Shown: in pieces, positions 24,814 to 34,985 of the stretch
How the letters are laid out: each line of letters opens with the position of its first letter
How positions within the stretch are numbered: position 1 is the first letter of the stretch
Source of the DNA: Rosa chinensis
Lineage: Eukaryota > Streptophyta > Magnoliopsida > Rosales > Rosaceae
Length of the DNA: 64,000 nucleotides
Direction of reading: 5' to 3'
NCBI RefSeq assembly: GCF_002994745.2
Contig: NC_037089.1
Location: 88,002,347 to 88,066,346, forward strand
The notes under the pieces: model-generated
Seen by the model: only the letters and a program-made list of their open reading frames with translations
Database searches by the model: none
What the model was told of the DNA's origin: nothing
Position numbers and translations under genes: made by a program

Positions 24814-25064
24814 TGTTAGAATAAGAGAACGATATGAAATAGAGAAGGATTATTGGAACTTAATTGCATTATCATTGATTGAAAGAGGCTCTGTATAAAT
24901 AGAGCGTACAAAACAAACTAAGCAAAAAATCTGGAACAACTACCCATGACTAACAACTCCTAAGTTCATGGGATTTCCCTAAAGACTTGGTAAATAAAAC
25001 AAACTCCTAGTAGACTAGGACTTTTATTTATTCAGAGCTGATTCAAAACAGAAAACACCTAACA
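24814..25064 (-). repeat. Inner Copia 5' LTR (right copy)
   Basis: 251-bp repeat beginning TGTTAG and ending CTAACA; pairs with 20805-21060. It contains TATAAATAG near 24894-24902 on the plus strand, but as the element runs minus this need not be its promoter. Confidence 0.88.
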
Positions 25065-25200
25065 ATATAAGGGTGATTACAGGTATACAATCGACTTACG
25101 TCTCTACCCTCTACCACACAAAGAATAGGAATGTACTAACTACAAAATAATTACAATATATTCTATCCCTAATACTATGCTATGAGTACTCACGCTAATA
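25065..25200 (-). repeat. Outer Copia 3' LTR, second part
   Basis: Continues the LTR begun at 20721-20804, matching 31927-32062 with two substitutions and three short insertions visible by eye. Its inner end is CTAATA instead of CTAACA, so the canonical LTR end has been mutated. Confidence 0.87.
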
Positions 25201-25211
25201 CTCCCCCTTAA
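25201..25211 (-). promoter_or_regulatory. Polypurine tract of the outer Copia
   Basis: Minus strand TTAAGGGGGAG directly abuts the LTR start, the normal primer for plus-strand synthesis in LTR retroelements. Confidence 0.8.
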
Positions 25212-25719
25212 GTTGGCACATACACATCAACCATGCCCAACTTGCTTAGTGAGTCATAAAAAACCTTCCTGGAAACTTCTTTGGTAAGTATATCTGCAAG
25301 TTGCTTTTCAATTGGGACGAAAGGAAAACTAATAATTTTAGCATCTATCTTCTCCTTAATAAAGTGACGATCCACCTCTACATGCTTAGTAAGATCATGC
25401 TGTACTGGATTCTGTGATATGTCAATGGCTGCCTTGTTGTCACAATACAACTGCATATCATGTAACAGATTTCTCAGCCACAACAATTCACACACTCCGT
25501 GAGCCATACCTCTATACTCATCCTAGCACTAGATCGTGCCACAACTTTCTGTTTCTTGCTCTTCCATGTAACCAAATTACCTCCCACAAAGGTAAAGTAA
25601 CCTGATGTTGACCTCTTGTCTGTAATATTTCCAGCCCAATCTGCATCTGTGAAGCCACAAACCTCAAGAATGTTGTTGTGTTTAGAAAACAGTACTCCCC
25701 TTCCTGGAGCTGACTTCAA
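25208..25719 (-). pseudogene. Outer Copia RNase H fragment
   Basis: Two overlapping frames carry FTDADWAGNITDKRSTSGYF and VTWKSKKQKVVARSSAR, then YCDNKAAIDISQNPVQHDLT and HVEVDRHFIKEKI. These are the standard C-terminal Copia RNase H blocks. A frame change lies between them at about 25490-25510. Confidence 0.9.
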
Positions 25720-25900
25720 GTACTTTAAAATTTGTTACATGATATCATCCATGTGACTCTCACTTAGGTTATGCATGAACTGACTCACCACACTTACTGC
25801 ATATGCACATCTGGTCTAGTATAAGTCAAATAAATCAAGCGCCCAACCAACCTCTGATAGCGGGCTCGATCAGTAGGTACCACATATTGCTCAACATTAG
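25720..25900 (-). pseudogene. Outer Copia RT C-terminal remnant
   Basis: Reading the minus strand gives VPTDRARYQRLVGRLIYL followed by YTRPDV and VSQFMHNLSESH, the stretch that links RT to RNase H. Everything N-terminal of this, including the catalytic YVDD segment, is missing. Confidence 0.82.
25896..25900. repeat. TSD attag of the solo LTR, left copy
   Basis: ATTAG at 25896-25900 and again at 28451-28455 flank the third insertion. Confidence 0.88.
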
Positions 25901-28450
25901 TGTCACATCCATTTTTTTTTAGATGCGACTCATACTCCAATCATGGAAATGAATTTCCAAAATCGAAATATGAATAATTTAAAAAAAAAATCGATACTAA
26001 ACATGTTTTCGAAATTGAAACACAACCTTTATTACAAGAGCGGTTTACACCAACATTTACAACAAAAGTCAACTATATTCCAAGTTCTTGTCTAGGACCC
26101 AAGCATGATTAACAATAACACACATGTATATTACATTATATAAAAAAAAACACCCTTGCAGTAAAATAACTTCAAACTTATTTATTTGTCACCTGCAAAA
26201 TGATAAAAAGGGGTGAGCAAACATTGCCCAGTAGGAGAAATAATCCTCTTTGAAAATTATAGTTAGAATAGCAATAATGAATGGATGCAACTACTATCTA
26301 TTCCCGATAATCCACATTGTAAAATAAACTGAACCTACATGTCCCATACCATGTATTTTACCACGAAGGTGACTCAGAGTATTCAACAATGTGAACTAAC
26401 CCCCACCCAAAATCAATCCCCCTAACCCTCTTTTGCTAGTCATCTTGTCTATTCCCCTTTCGCCAGTCCCGAATTACCCTTTCAATATCCTATACTAAGT
26501 GCACATTAACAAGTGGGCATACCTGGGATCTGGTACCTGCTGAGGTTATAGACTCAACTACGCAAAAGATAAACCAACATACTCATTCCAATAGCATATT
26601 CACATTACCATCACCACCCTTATACTTCATGTCTTATTGATGCACAAATACTTTGAATATGTAAGTTTTACTATTCAGCCATACCAAACAAACAGTAACA
26701 GAGGACATGAATGCATATAATCATGTACACAACCATCCAATACAATCATGTAAACAACCATCCAATACAAACATAGAGGCTCCCCAAGTTTTTCCCCTAC
26801 CTCGATTGATTTTCACGTTAAGTATCCGGACGAAAACAAGTTCCTATTGCAAGAATAGAATTTATTAGTTCCACACATAAAGAATTAAAGAAAACTCAGC
26901 TAACATACTAAGAAAATCTTAGCAGTGAGTTATTTTGACCAAAACAGGCTTTTACTTGACAAACTGAAATACTGCAGTTTTCTGACCCAGTCACCTTAAT
27001 GTTAAAAACTGTACAAATCTGTTTAAAATATGCTTTCAAGGTCTTCTAACGATTTGTAGCTGATATTCTAAAGAAACTTTCGGAATTTGAATCACCTGAA
27101 AAAAAATTTCCTAGAATTAGTTATGAATTTTTAAAGTTCAGCTACAGTCCCACGTTTTTCTGCAGAAACTACTACTGTGTGCTAACCTCTTCAGTTTTAA
27201 TGTACTTTCTACAACTCCAATTTGTGTAAAACTTTCAATACTGAAAATAGACTTTCTAAAGTGTTAAAGAAAAGAAACCACACTTATAACAAGGCTTTAA
27301 AAGATGAGTGAAGGTTTTCTAAATTCAACTTTAAAACTGCATATGTTTCCTACTTGGTTCTTGACTCTTCTCAAGTCAGATTTTATTAATCTATGTCTTC
27401 CAAAAATTCTAATGACTAAAGGAAACAACAAACTAGATACAAAGTGATTTCAAATTCTAATTTGGATCAATTCAAAGACAAAAGATATAAACTATTTTCC
27501 AGAAAACTAGTGAAATCAAATAGAAGATGAGAAAATAATTAGTTCTAGTTGTTCCAGTAACAACAACTCTATTCCTAACTGAACTTCATCTCTATTGTAA
27601 CTTCCTCTATCATCAAGAATCCCCAGGTCTTATAATAACCTATGAACATAACCCAATTTCCAATTTGCATTAACCATCAGAACTACAAAGAACTCATCAA
27701 ATCAAAAACTAAAAGAATCACACCTGACTTTTTACTTCTCCACTTCTAAGATACCGAAACTCCCTTTCTTTCTCTCTCTCCCTTGTTTTTCTATGTATCT
27801 AGCAACTCAAGAAACTGTATGGAAATCATAGATGGTTTAGCCTATTTATAGTGTCTGGAAGGGAGGGGTAACGTAGAAAGCAAGATTGGTCTAACAGAAA
27901 GAAAATTGGATAATCAAATTGAAATCTTACCCATATAGATACTAGACTTGCCACCTCCCAATTTCTAGAGTTCCAGCTCTTGATTCTAGGGTTCCAGCTC
28001 TAGCTTGATAGCTTTGGGGAATCATCAATCTGAAACTTGATTTCCAAGGTTGTTGACACCTCCTACTTACCCAAGGCGGCGGCTATGTCCTTTGTCTTTC
28101 CTAAGGCGGTGGCTTGGTGTATCAGATGGAGGAGAATATGGGCGTGAGGAAGACGATGAAGAGACGGGACAATGCTTTGAGTTTAGGCGTTGTTTGATTT
28201 GGTTTTGTCGTGGAGTTTATTCTATCAGCTGTTAAAATACTTGGGTTTGAGTTTTGGGCCAAATCTTTTGGGCTAAAACTCTATTTACTTAAACACAAAT
28301 AAGTAAAATTCAACTCTATACTATATATAGATATATATATATATATATATATAAACAATATTTAAACAAATAGTTTAGCACAAAAAATAAATAAACTTAT
28401 TATTATTATTTTTTTTTTTTAGAAAATGTTAAAAATTTTAGGTCCTCACA
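25901..28450 (-). mobile_element. Solo LTR (probably Gypsy type) inserted in the outer Copia
   Basis: 2550-bp block with ends TGTCACATCC and GGTCCTCACA, which on the minus strand form TGTGAGGACC...GGATGTGACA, and with a 5-bp TSD. It has no coding domain. A TATAAATAGG on the minus strand (27841-27850) would be the LTR promoter, giving a U3 of about 600 bp. The likeliest reading is a solo LTR left by recombination between the two LTRs of a large Gypsy element. A coding-free LARD-type element is the alternative. Confidence 0.78.
27841..27850 (-). promoter_or_regulatory. TATA box within the solo LTR
   Basis: Minus-strand TATAAATAGG about 600 bp from the LTR's 5' end, placed as expected for an LTR promoter. 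Confidence 0.55.
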
Positions 28451-29422
28451 ATTAGACTCACTACTACTAGTACCAGAGGGTGGATATACCTCAAATGAAT
28501 GATCTTCAGTACCAGGAAGTCGTGGGTTAGGGGTAGAAGTGATGGTAGGAAGGGCAGTTGTGTCTTCAACTTCATTTTCAGTGATTGAGACTGGGGCCTG
28601 GATGTCTGAACCTTCTGCTTCTAGAGGTGATGAGTTGCTAATGGTCTCAACTGGATTGGTCAAAATACCTCCTACCTGCTGGATTTCTTCCTCTCTTTCT
28701 AATTCCTCCCCCTCTCCATGATATAGTTTTTCAAAATATAAATTCTCCCCCTGAAGAATTGTATTTGAAGAGGAAAAATAGCTCATGTCCTCAAAGAAGG
28801 TAACATCCATAATCACATAGTACTTTCTGGTAGGTGGATGATAACACTTGTACCCTTTCTGATAGCCTCCGTAGCCAACAAAAACACACTTAAGTGCCTG
28901 AGCATCCAACTTAGACCTCTGGTTTTTGGGAACATGAACAAAAGAAACACAACCAAAGACACGAGCTGGGAGATTATGAAATGAAGGTAAGGAGACATGA
29001 GTGGCAAGAACCTCAAATGGAATTTTTCCCTGGAGGACACTAGATGGAAGACGATTGATAAGATGGGAGGAAGCATGCACAACATCGCCCCAAAGATACT
29101 TAGGCATATGAGCACTAAAGAGAAGGGCACGAGCCATATCAAGTAATTGACGATTTTTTCTTTCAGACACTCCATTTTGTTCTGGTGTTTGTGGACATGT
29201 AGTTTGGTGAACAATCTCATGGGTTTTGAAAAACTCTTGGAAAACATGATTAACATATTCGCCCCCATTGTCAGAATGAAGGACTTTAATGGTGCTATGG
29301 TACCGTGTTTGAACAAGAGTGCGAAAGGTTTGAAAAGCTGGAAATATTTCATCTTTGGTTTTAAGAAGAGCAACCCATGACAATCTCATACAATCATCAA
29401 TAAACAACACGAAGTATCTCAT
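28451..29422 (-). pseudogene. Outer Copia integrase
   Basis: Open frame with the rve integrase core: FIDDCMRLSWVALLK, VLHSDNGGEYVNHVF, QTPEQNGVSERKNRQLLDMA. The frame keeps acidic residues in the expected DDE places. It continues into the variable C-terminal region and ends at the boundary of the solo LTR. It is the most complete domain of the element. The frame that runs on to 28406 reads into the solo LTR and is artificial. Confidence 0.9.
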
Positions 29423-29452
29423 ACCAGATACAGTGGGCTCCCTAGAAGGTCC

Positions 29453-29848
29453 CTAAACATCAGAGTGAATCAACTCAAAAGGAAGAACACTTTTATTAGA
29501 AAGACTAGGAGAATAAGTAGCACGGTGACTCTTGGCCAAAACACATGTTTCACAATGTAAAATGGATTCATCCACACCAATAAACAAAGTAAGCATGATT
29601 TTTCTCATAAGACTAAAAGAGGGATGCCCTAAACGGCGATGCCACAACCAAATTTCACTTAGCTTATCAGAACTCGAAGTCAAAGCGGCGCGGGACTGTG
29701 CTCTTGATTTCTCCCCTGCGTATGTTTGATCCAGATGGAACAACCTGCCCCTCAGATACCCCCGACCGATGACCTCCCTGGTGAGAAGATCCTGAAACAT
29801 CACATACATAGGATAAAAAGTTACAGAGCATTTAGACTCAGTATTCAA
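29453..29848 (-). pseudogene. Outer Copia GAG-pre-integrase and zinc-binding domain
   Basis: Contains IWLWHRRLGHPSFSLMRKIM and CETCVLAKSHRATY, the HHCC zinc-binding region that precedes integrase in Copia polyproteins. A stop separates it from the integrase frame at 29422. Confidence 0.88.
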
Positions 29849-30100
29849 CTAGGGAACATATATCAGATGGTGAGACAAGTCAAGCACATATAACACATTA
29901 TGAAGTTCTAAGGTAGGAGTAATACGAACTGTCCCTGACCCTAACACAGGAAAGGCCTCACCATTGGCATTGGTTACATAGGACACTAGAGAGGAAGACA
30001 ATTCAGTAAAAAATGATTTATCATAAGTCATATGATCAAAGGCACCAAAATCAATAATCCATGTATCAGAACCAACAAAGTTAGAAACTTTTAAAGCCAT
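29849..30100 (-). pseudogene. Outer Copia aspartic protease with altered active site
   Basis: The stretch WIIDFGAFDHMT has DFG where active Copia proteases have D-S/T-G, so the enzyme would not be active. The following region (NVLYVLDLSHHLIYVP) matches the family. Confidence 0.85.
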
Positions 30101-30271
30101 ACCAATCGTACCACGACCAGCTATAGAGACTGTATGAGTAGCTCCACCTGCCGTATGATGATCCTGTCAAACCATTCCATAGAAATATGGTTCTTGGACT
30201 AAGTGAACAGCAGCGGCTTTCACCTTAGGACGATAACCTTGCTTCTTAGGTTTAAGGTGCGGATTCAGTTT

Positions 30272-31063
30272 TCAACAAGTCTCTCGAACATGCCCAACAT
30301 CATTGTTATAAGAACATTGAGGACGAGAGCGATTAGCAAAAACTGGTAGAGGTCCTTGTTGATGAAGTGGAACTGAACTCTGCTTCTGGTGGAACGATGC
30401 TGGTGCTTGAATGTCTAGGCTAGATACTTCAACTTGTGTCTGTTTGAGACTGTCCTGCTGAGACTCATCCTTACGAATGTATGTGAAAGTTATTGTCAAG
30501 CTAGGAGGGTATGGCATCCTGAGAAACTCTCCTTTGGCACTATTATGTTTTGCATCAAGTCCTCTCAAGAATGCATCAACCCGCTCAAGTTCCTTCTCTT
30601 TTTTGTACCAAGCAATATCCTCTTGATTCTTGATCTTGCCAGGATGCTTCTAGTTAATTTCAGCCCATACATTCTTCAGCTTGGTAAAAAACACTGACAC
30701 CGGTTTCCTATTCTGTTGCATTCCTGCAGCTTTGCACATCAATTCATGAACCTGTATAAAATCAGATTTATTTGTATAGAGATCACCCAACGCCTTCCAT
30801 ATCACCTCAGCAGTTTCACATTCCTCCACCATCTGTAGCACATCATCAGTCATGGCTCTAAATAAAATTGACATTACAAACCCATCATCATCTTCCCACT
30901 GAGCATAGGCCTCCACGTCATCTTCACTAGGAACCTTGATTGTTCCTGTCACATGCCATCTTGTGTATCCCACGAAGATAAACGAACATAATCTTCTTCC
31001 ATGTTCGGAAATTGGTACCAGTGAGTTTGGCCTTAGAACCCTGACCTTCACTTTTATCACCAC
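30272..31063 (-). pseudogene. Outer Copia gag
   Basis: Two frames: 31063-30650 with LYTNKSDFIQVHELMCKA and KLKNVWAEIN (UBN2/retrotrans_gag-type), and 30568-30272 ending in a zinc-knuckle remnant CSYNNDVGHVRETC, in which the second Cys is replaced by Asn. A stop separates them. Confidence 0.85.
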
Positions 31064-31740
31064 CCATCACAACAATACAGTAGCAAAAATCACAGAGTAT
31101 GCAACGGAAAAAATATAGGAAATTCCAACAATTGCAGCGATTTTTTTTTTTAGAGAGAACCTGTTGTATAGGTTGACCGAGGGAGGTTGATCGAGATTGA
31201 GTTTAGGTCGAGTTGACTCGGTGAAACAGTGAACGAAAGGGACGATCTGACCGGAGAAGATGGCCTGAGGTGAGCGACCAGTCTGAATAGAGTAGCAAGG
31301 TGACGCCGGAAACTGGCAGCGACAGAGGATGAGCTATCTAAAGGATCGATCGGGAATCATGGACCAATCACGATCTGGAGAAAGGCAGCGAACCTGATCT
31401 GGAAATCAAGGGATGACGCCGGCAACTAGGTCCGAAAGGCGGAAGGAATCCGGTCTGAAATGGAGATGAAGCCAGTCTGAACAGAAGAAGTCGGCGGTCT
31501 GTGTGACGAAGACCAGTCTGGAGGTCTGAGCACCGGCGTGGCTCGGTTGGCGCAGTGGACCCGGTTTGGATTGATAGGGAAGCGACGCAAGGTCTGTCTC
31601 TAAGGAGACGAAGACCATTTTTGATAAATAACAGAGGACGACAAAAAACAAACCCAAACAAAGGGGTTTTGGTTCTGTACCAATTCCTCAGATTGAGAAA
31701 AGAAAGATAACTAAAGAGACAAAGTCCTTCCGGATCTTTG

Positions 31741-31751
31741 CTCTGATACCA
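31741..31751 (-). promoter_or_regulatory. Primer-binding site of the outer Copia, first copy
   Basis: Minus strand TGGTATCAGAG, matching the initiator-Met tRNA end. A second copy at 31851-31861 arises from the 110-bp duplication. Confidence 0.8.
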
Positions 31752-31861
31752 AGTCAAAAATAAGATAAGAACTTGGGAAGTATTGAAAGAATGAATTGTT
31801 TGATAATCTTATTCATCTCACAAATAGAGACAAAGTGCTCCGGATCTTTGCTCTGATACCA
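31752..31861. repeat. 110-bp tandem duplication across PBS and LTR end
   Basis: The sequence that starts AGTCAAAAATAAG at 31752 starts again at 31862, and both are preceded by CTTTGCTCTGATACCA. The period is 110 bp, so the 5' LTR's inner end, the PBS and some leader are doubled. Confidence 0.88.
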
Positions 31862-32062
31862 AGTCAAAAATAAGATAAGAACTTGGGAAGTATTGAAAGA
31901 ATGAATTGTTTGATAATCTTATTCATCTCACAAAGAGAGGTATATAAGGGTGATTATAGGTATACAATCTACCCTCTACCACACAAAGAATAGGAATGTA
32001 CTAACTACAAAATAATTACAATATATTCTATCCCTAATACTATGCTATGACTCACGCTAACA
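31862..32062 (-). repeat. Outer Copia 5' LTR
   Basis: 201-bp repeat, starting on the minus strand with TGTTAGCG and ending TTTTTGACT, paired with 20721-20804 plus 25065-25200. Its outer flank carries the TSD GTGTT (32063-32067). Confidence 0.87.
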
Positions 32063-32067
32063 GTGTT

Positions 32068-33124
32068 TATGTATGCTTCCAGCTTCGATTCCTTCTTGTT
32101 TTGATTTCATGCTACCAGTTTCTAGTGGAGCCGATCAGACACTATTCTAGTGCTGCTCTTTTGTTTATTTCCTAGTTTTCTTTACTTCTCTTCAAATGGG
32201 CCATAAGCGTAGGGCCAGGACCATACAATCAAGATTCATGTGGTTGTTTGGAAACTTGGGAGCTGGGACTGTTTCATGAGACATGAGCTGAGGAATTTGT
32301 TAAACAACGACAAGCGTGGCCCGTGACCCACTATTGTACCGATACTGTCCAACTTAACCACCTGTTAGGTGTTGGGTTTTAATCACAAAAAGTCTCGGTA
32401 CAATTGGGTGAGATCCACCCACTTATAAGTTATATTTTATTTGTCACTTTTTCAATGTGGGATCTTTTCTCTCCAACAGAACTTTACATTAAGCCCATAT
32501 AAGCACAAGGATCTGTCCTGACATTGCCTAAAGCCCTTTTAGGTTGTGAAAATAATTTTAAGGGGTTCACAGTTCTCCAAGACACAAACCTTGATGGATT
32601 GCTAGCTGGAAAAAGTTGAAGCCAAGTCACAGAACGGAATGCCAACAAATGTACAGAGATTTATATTAGTTTCTCTAAGTTAGAGCCTTCTCTTTTCTAT
32701 AAGATGAGCTTCTGCTATTGGCTCTTTTCAAATTTAGACCTTCAAATCAATCAAGCTAGTGAGCAACTCTCCCCTAAATCTGATCCTTTTTTCTTTTTTT
32801 TGGTCTGACCTCTACCAAAATCTCACGTTTAAGCAGCTGCACCTTTTTTTACTGTTATAGAATCTGTACTTTTCTCACTCTTTCTCTCTCTTTCCTACAC
32901 ATCAATTCCATATGTAGCCAAATAACATTCACATGTCTATGTTTCTAGTGAAAGGGATAAAATTTCCCCAACTTTTTGCATACAGTTGTATCTCCATCAT
33001 CTCTATTTCCCTCATTATCCACACAAAAAGAAAGACTACTCATCTTCAACAATGTGATAATGCTCTCAGAGCTGAAATCCATACCAGAAGCCTAGCTAGG
33101 CAGTTCATCTCCATTAATTTTGCC
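32068..33124. other. Upstream region of the Ole e 1-like gene
   Basis: Unique AT-rich DNA between the retroelement nest and the Ole e 1-like gene. It holds a possible short LTR-like repeat at 32370-32478. No gene seen; the promoter of the downstream gene must lie here, so the nest sits about 1.06 kb from its start codon. Confidence 0.6.
32370..32478. repeat. Possible TRIM-like solo LTR (109 bp)
   Basis: The segment starts TGTTGGG and ends CTCCAACA, an imperfect inverted-end pair typical of small plant LTR elements. It contains TTATAAG as a possible TATA box and a CAATGTGGGAT stretch often seen in such LTRs. No clear 5-bp TSD is visible (TTAGG against GAACT), so this is a suggestion only. Confidence 0.3.
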
Positions 33125-33731
33125 ATGAATCCAGTAATTCTCTTTCTTATTTCCTCTATGTTTTTTCAGTCAGCTATTCTGGGAGGTGAATCAGCAAGGG
33201 CAGTAAAAGGTAACTCCCAGATTATTGTAATGGGCCTTGTTTACTGTGACATCTGCTCCAACAACACCTTCTCCCCTCACAGCTACTTCATTCCAGGTAT
33301 TTAACATAGATTATTATTATTATCTATGTTAGTTGTATTTACTAATTAAGCATGTAATAATTTATGTTTACTTGTTACCAGGTGCTGAGGTTAAAATAGA
33401 TTGCGTATTCAAAGCAGTGTCACCAAGAATTGCAGAACACATATCATTCTCAGCGAATAGAACTACAAACAGGTATGGGGTGTACAAGTTGGAAATCCCA
33501 TCAGTTGAGGGAATCAAATGTGCAGAAGATTCTGCGATAGTTTCTTCCTGCCAGGCAAGCTTAATGCGGAGTGGATCTCCAGCTTGTAATGTTCCTGGTT
33601 TCAAATCCACAGCAGATGAAATAGCAGTCAAATCAAAGGAAGCTAATCTCTGCATCTACAGCCTCAATGCTTTGAATTTCAGACCATCAAGGAGAGACAT
33701 TGCCTTATGTGGCAAGAAAAAAATTAATTAG
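33125..33731 (+). CDS. Pollen Ole e 1 allergen/extensin-domain secreted protein
   Basis: Two exons, 33125-33296 and 33382-33731, joined within a Gly codon (G|GT), give 173 residues. The first about 26 residues (MNPVILFLISSMFFQSAILGG) form a signal peptide. The Ole e 1 domain follows, with the start IIVMGLVYCDICSN (Cys41, Cys44), then PGAEVKIDCVF after the splice junction and several further cysteines (SCQASL, ACNVPG, LCIYSL, LCGK) that form the disulphide core. Proteins of this group are secreted to the wall or pollen surface; their biochemical function is mostly unknown. I chose the ATG that directly precedes the signal peptide; the open frame extends upstream to 32933 but that part looks like UTR. 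Position corresponds to At3g26960, a gene of the same family, as I remember it. Confidence 0.87.
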
Positions 33732-34985
33732 ACCTCATTTTCTCCAAGGAAACCAGTGACCTTGGATTTCTTTTCTCCTTGATTTTTAGGCCACCAATGT
33801 GGAAGATAATATATATTTATCTTCTCCTCTCGGCATTACTTAATTGTATGGTTGTTTGTGCTATGCTGCCATAAACACTCATGCAGGGAGGCTGATTGGT
33901 TACTTATAATGTATTGTTTCCAGTTCCAAGTCACAATGTTATGGAAATGTATATACAGTGTGTTAGTTGTTTTATAAATTTATACTTTTATATGATAAAC
34001 AAATGGAGTAAGTACTGCCCAACCAAAAAACCCAGGCTGGTAGCTTGTTTAGAATTAGATAATAACCAAGGGGAGCAGAGTGCAGAGTGAAGGAAAAAAA
34101 AAAAGAGTAACACTAGCTATTTTCTCTGTTCTGTATCACAAGTCACTGTCAAAAGAATCACATGAAAGTTTTTTGTTTGAATGGAGAATCACATGAAAGT
34201 TTGAGCAAGCAATGATAGCTATGAGGTCAGTATCGTACTATACATGATTAACAAGCAAGATTATCTTCGCATAATTGAGTGCAAATAATCTGTAATATAT
34301 ATAATAGTTGATTTTTCATTCCTCAGTTTTATATTGGGGGAACGTGGTCCTGTTCCTGCTATATTTTTCACTATAAAGACATATAAAGCAGAACACGAAC
34401 CCATCTCATTGCATATCTCAACTCTAATGGAAATTAGCAGCTTATAAACTCCATAAGCGATTGCTTTCGATCATCTTTGGTACTTTTTGTTAGTTAGGTA
34501 TCGAAAACACATAGAATTTTTGGCATGAATATCCTTGTCAATTGGAATGGATGTTAAAATGAAAAAGAAGGCAGAAATCAATTGAATCAAACTTGAAACC
34601 AGAAAGGGGTCAATTATATATAACTAGGATTTGAGCCTGTAAATGACTAAGAGGATTACACAGTAACACATGCAAAATGAATTTCATGAATTAATTGGAT
34701 CATTACTAAGTGGAGCATGTTTCACAGATTAAATTGAAGCAAGAATAAACAAAAGTAGATGAACGAATTTTTAAAAGCTGAACCAACCAATGAAATGAGT
34801 GCTACGGGCGCCCTAGCTATCCTCAATTCACCTGATGATATCTGATTAGCAAATGATCTTTACACATGAATCGCTACACCTCGCTAGCTAGCTCCTCCTT
34901 CTTCCTTCAATTTCAGCCTTGAGTTTCCTTGAATAATCCACCCTGAGCCTTGAAATGAACTGACAGTAGTGTTATATATTGGCTT
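33732..34985. other. Intergenic, convergent 3' regions
   Basis: 3' UTR of the Ole e 1-like gene, then AT-rich DNA up to the end of the EXO70 gene. No domain-bearing open frame. Confidence 0.6.

Larger units (their letters stand above)
20805..25064 (-). mobile_element. Inner Ty1/Copia element inserted into the outer LTR
   Basis: Minus-strand element of 4260 bp with terminal TGTTAG...CTAACA and TSD ATATA. In minus order it carries gag (24782-24036), a zinc knuckle, a protease remnant, a truncated integrase region (23673-22885), RT (22566-21319) and RNase H (to about 21067). The RT catalytic box YVDD is present (YVDDLIYTGND). The protease motif is altered to DSR (WYLDSRCSNHM). The integrase jumps from SNGKKKYF straight to IGVSEQSKAYKLYN, losing the whole DDE core. 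Premature stops split gag and pol, for example after LYGLKQ and after KLSKNPV. LTRs differ by only about six substitutions and one 8-base indel in 250 bp, so it is younger than its host. Confidence 0.92.
20721..32062 (-). mobile_element. Outer Ty1/Copia retrotransposon (minus), older host of the nest
   Basis: The LTRs face minus: the left (3') LTR is 20721-20804 plus 25065-25200, split by a later insertion, and the right (5') LTR is about 31862-32062. TSD is GTGTT. In minus order the inside holds gag (about 31063-30650 and a knuckle region 30568-30272), protease, GAG-pre-integrase, integrase, a joined-out RT region and RNase H. Stops and frame breaks run throughout. The protease motif reads DFG (WIIDFGAFDHMT) instead of DSG, and the knuckle CSYNND lacks its second Cys. 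The catalytic core of reverse transcriptase is missing. The primer-binding site reads TGGTATCAGAG and the polypurine tract is at 25201-25211. Confidence 0.9.

Noticed and set aside
24894..24902. TATAAATAG on the plus strand in the inner Copia LTR as promoter
   Set aside because: The element is oriented minus, so this motif is on the wrong strand for its own promoter; kept only as a note.
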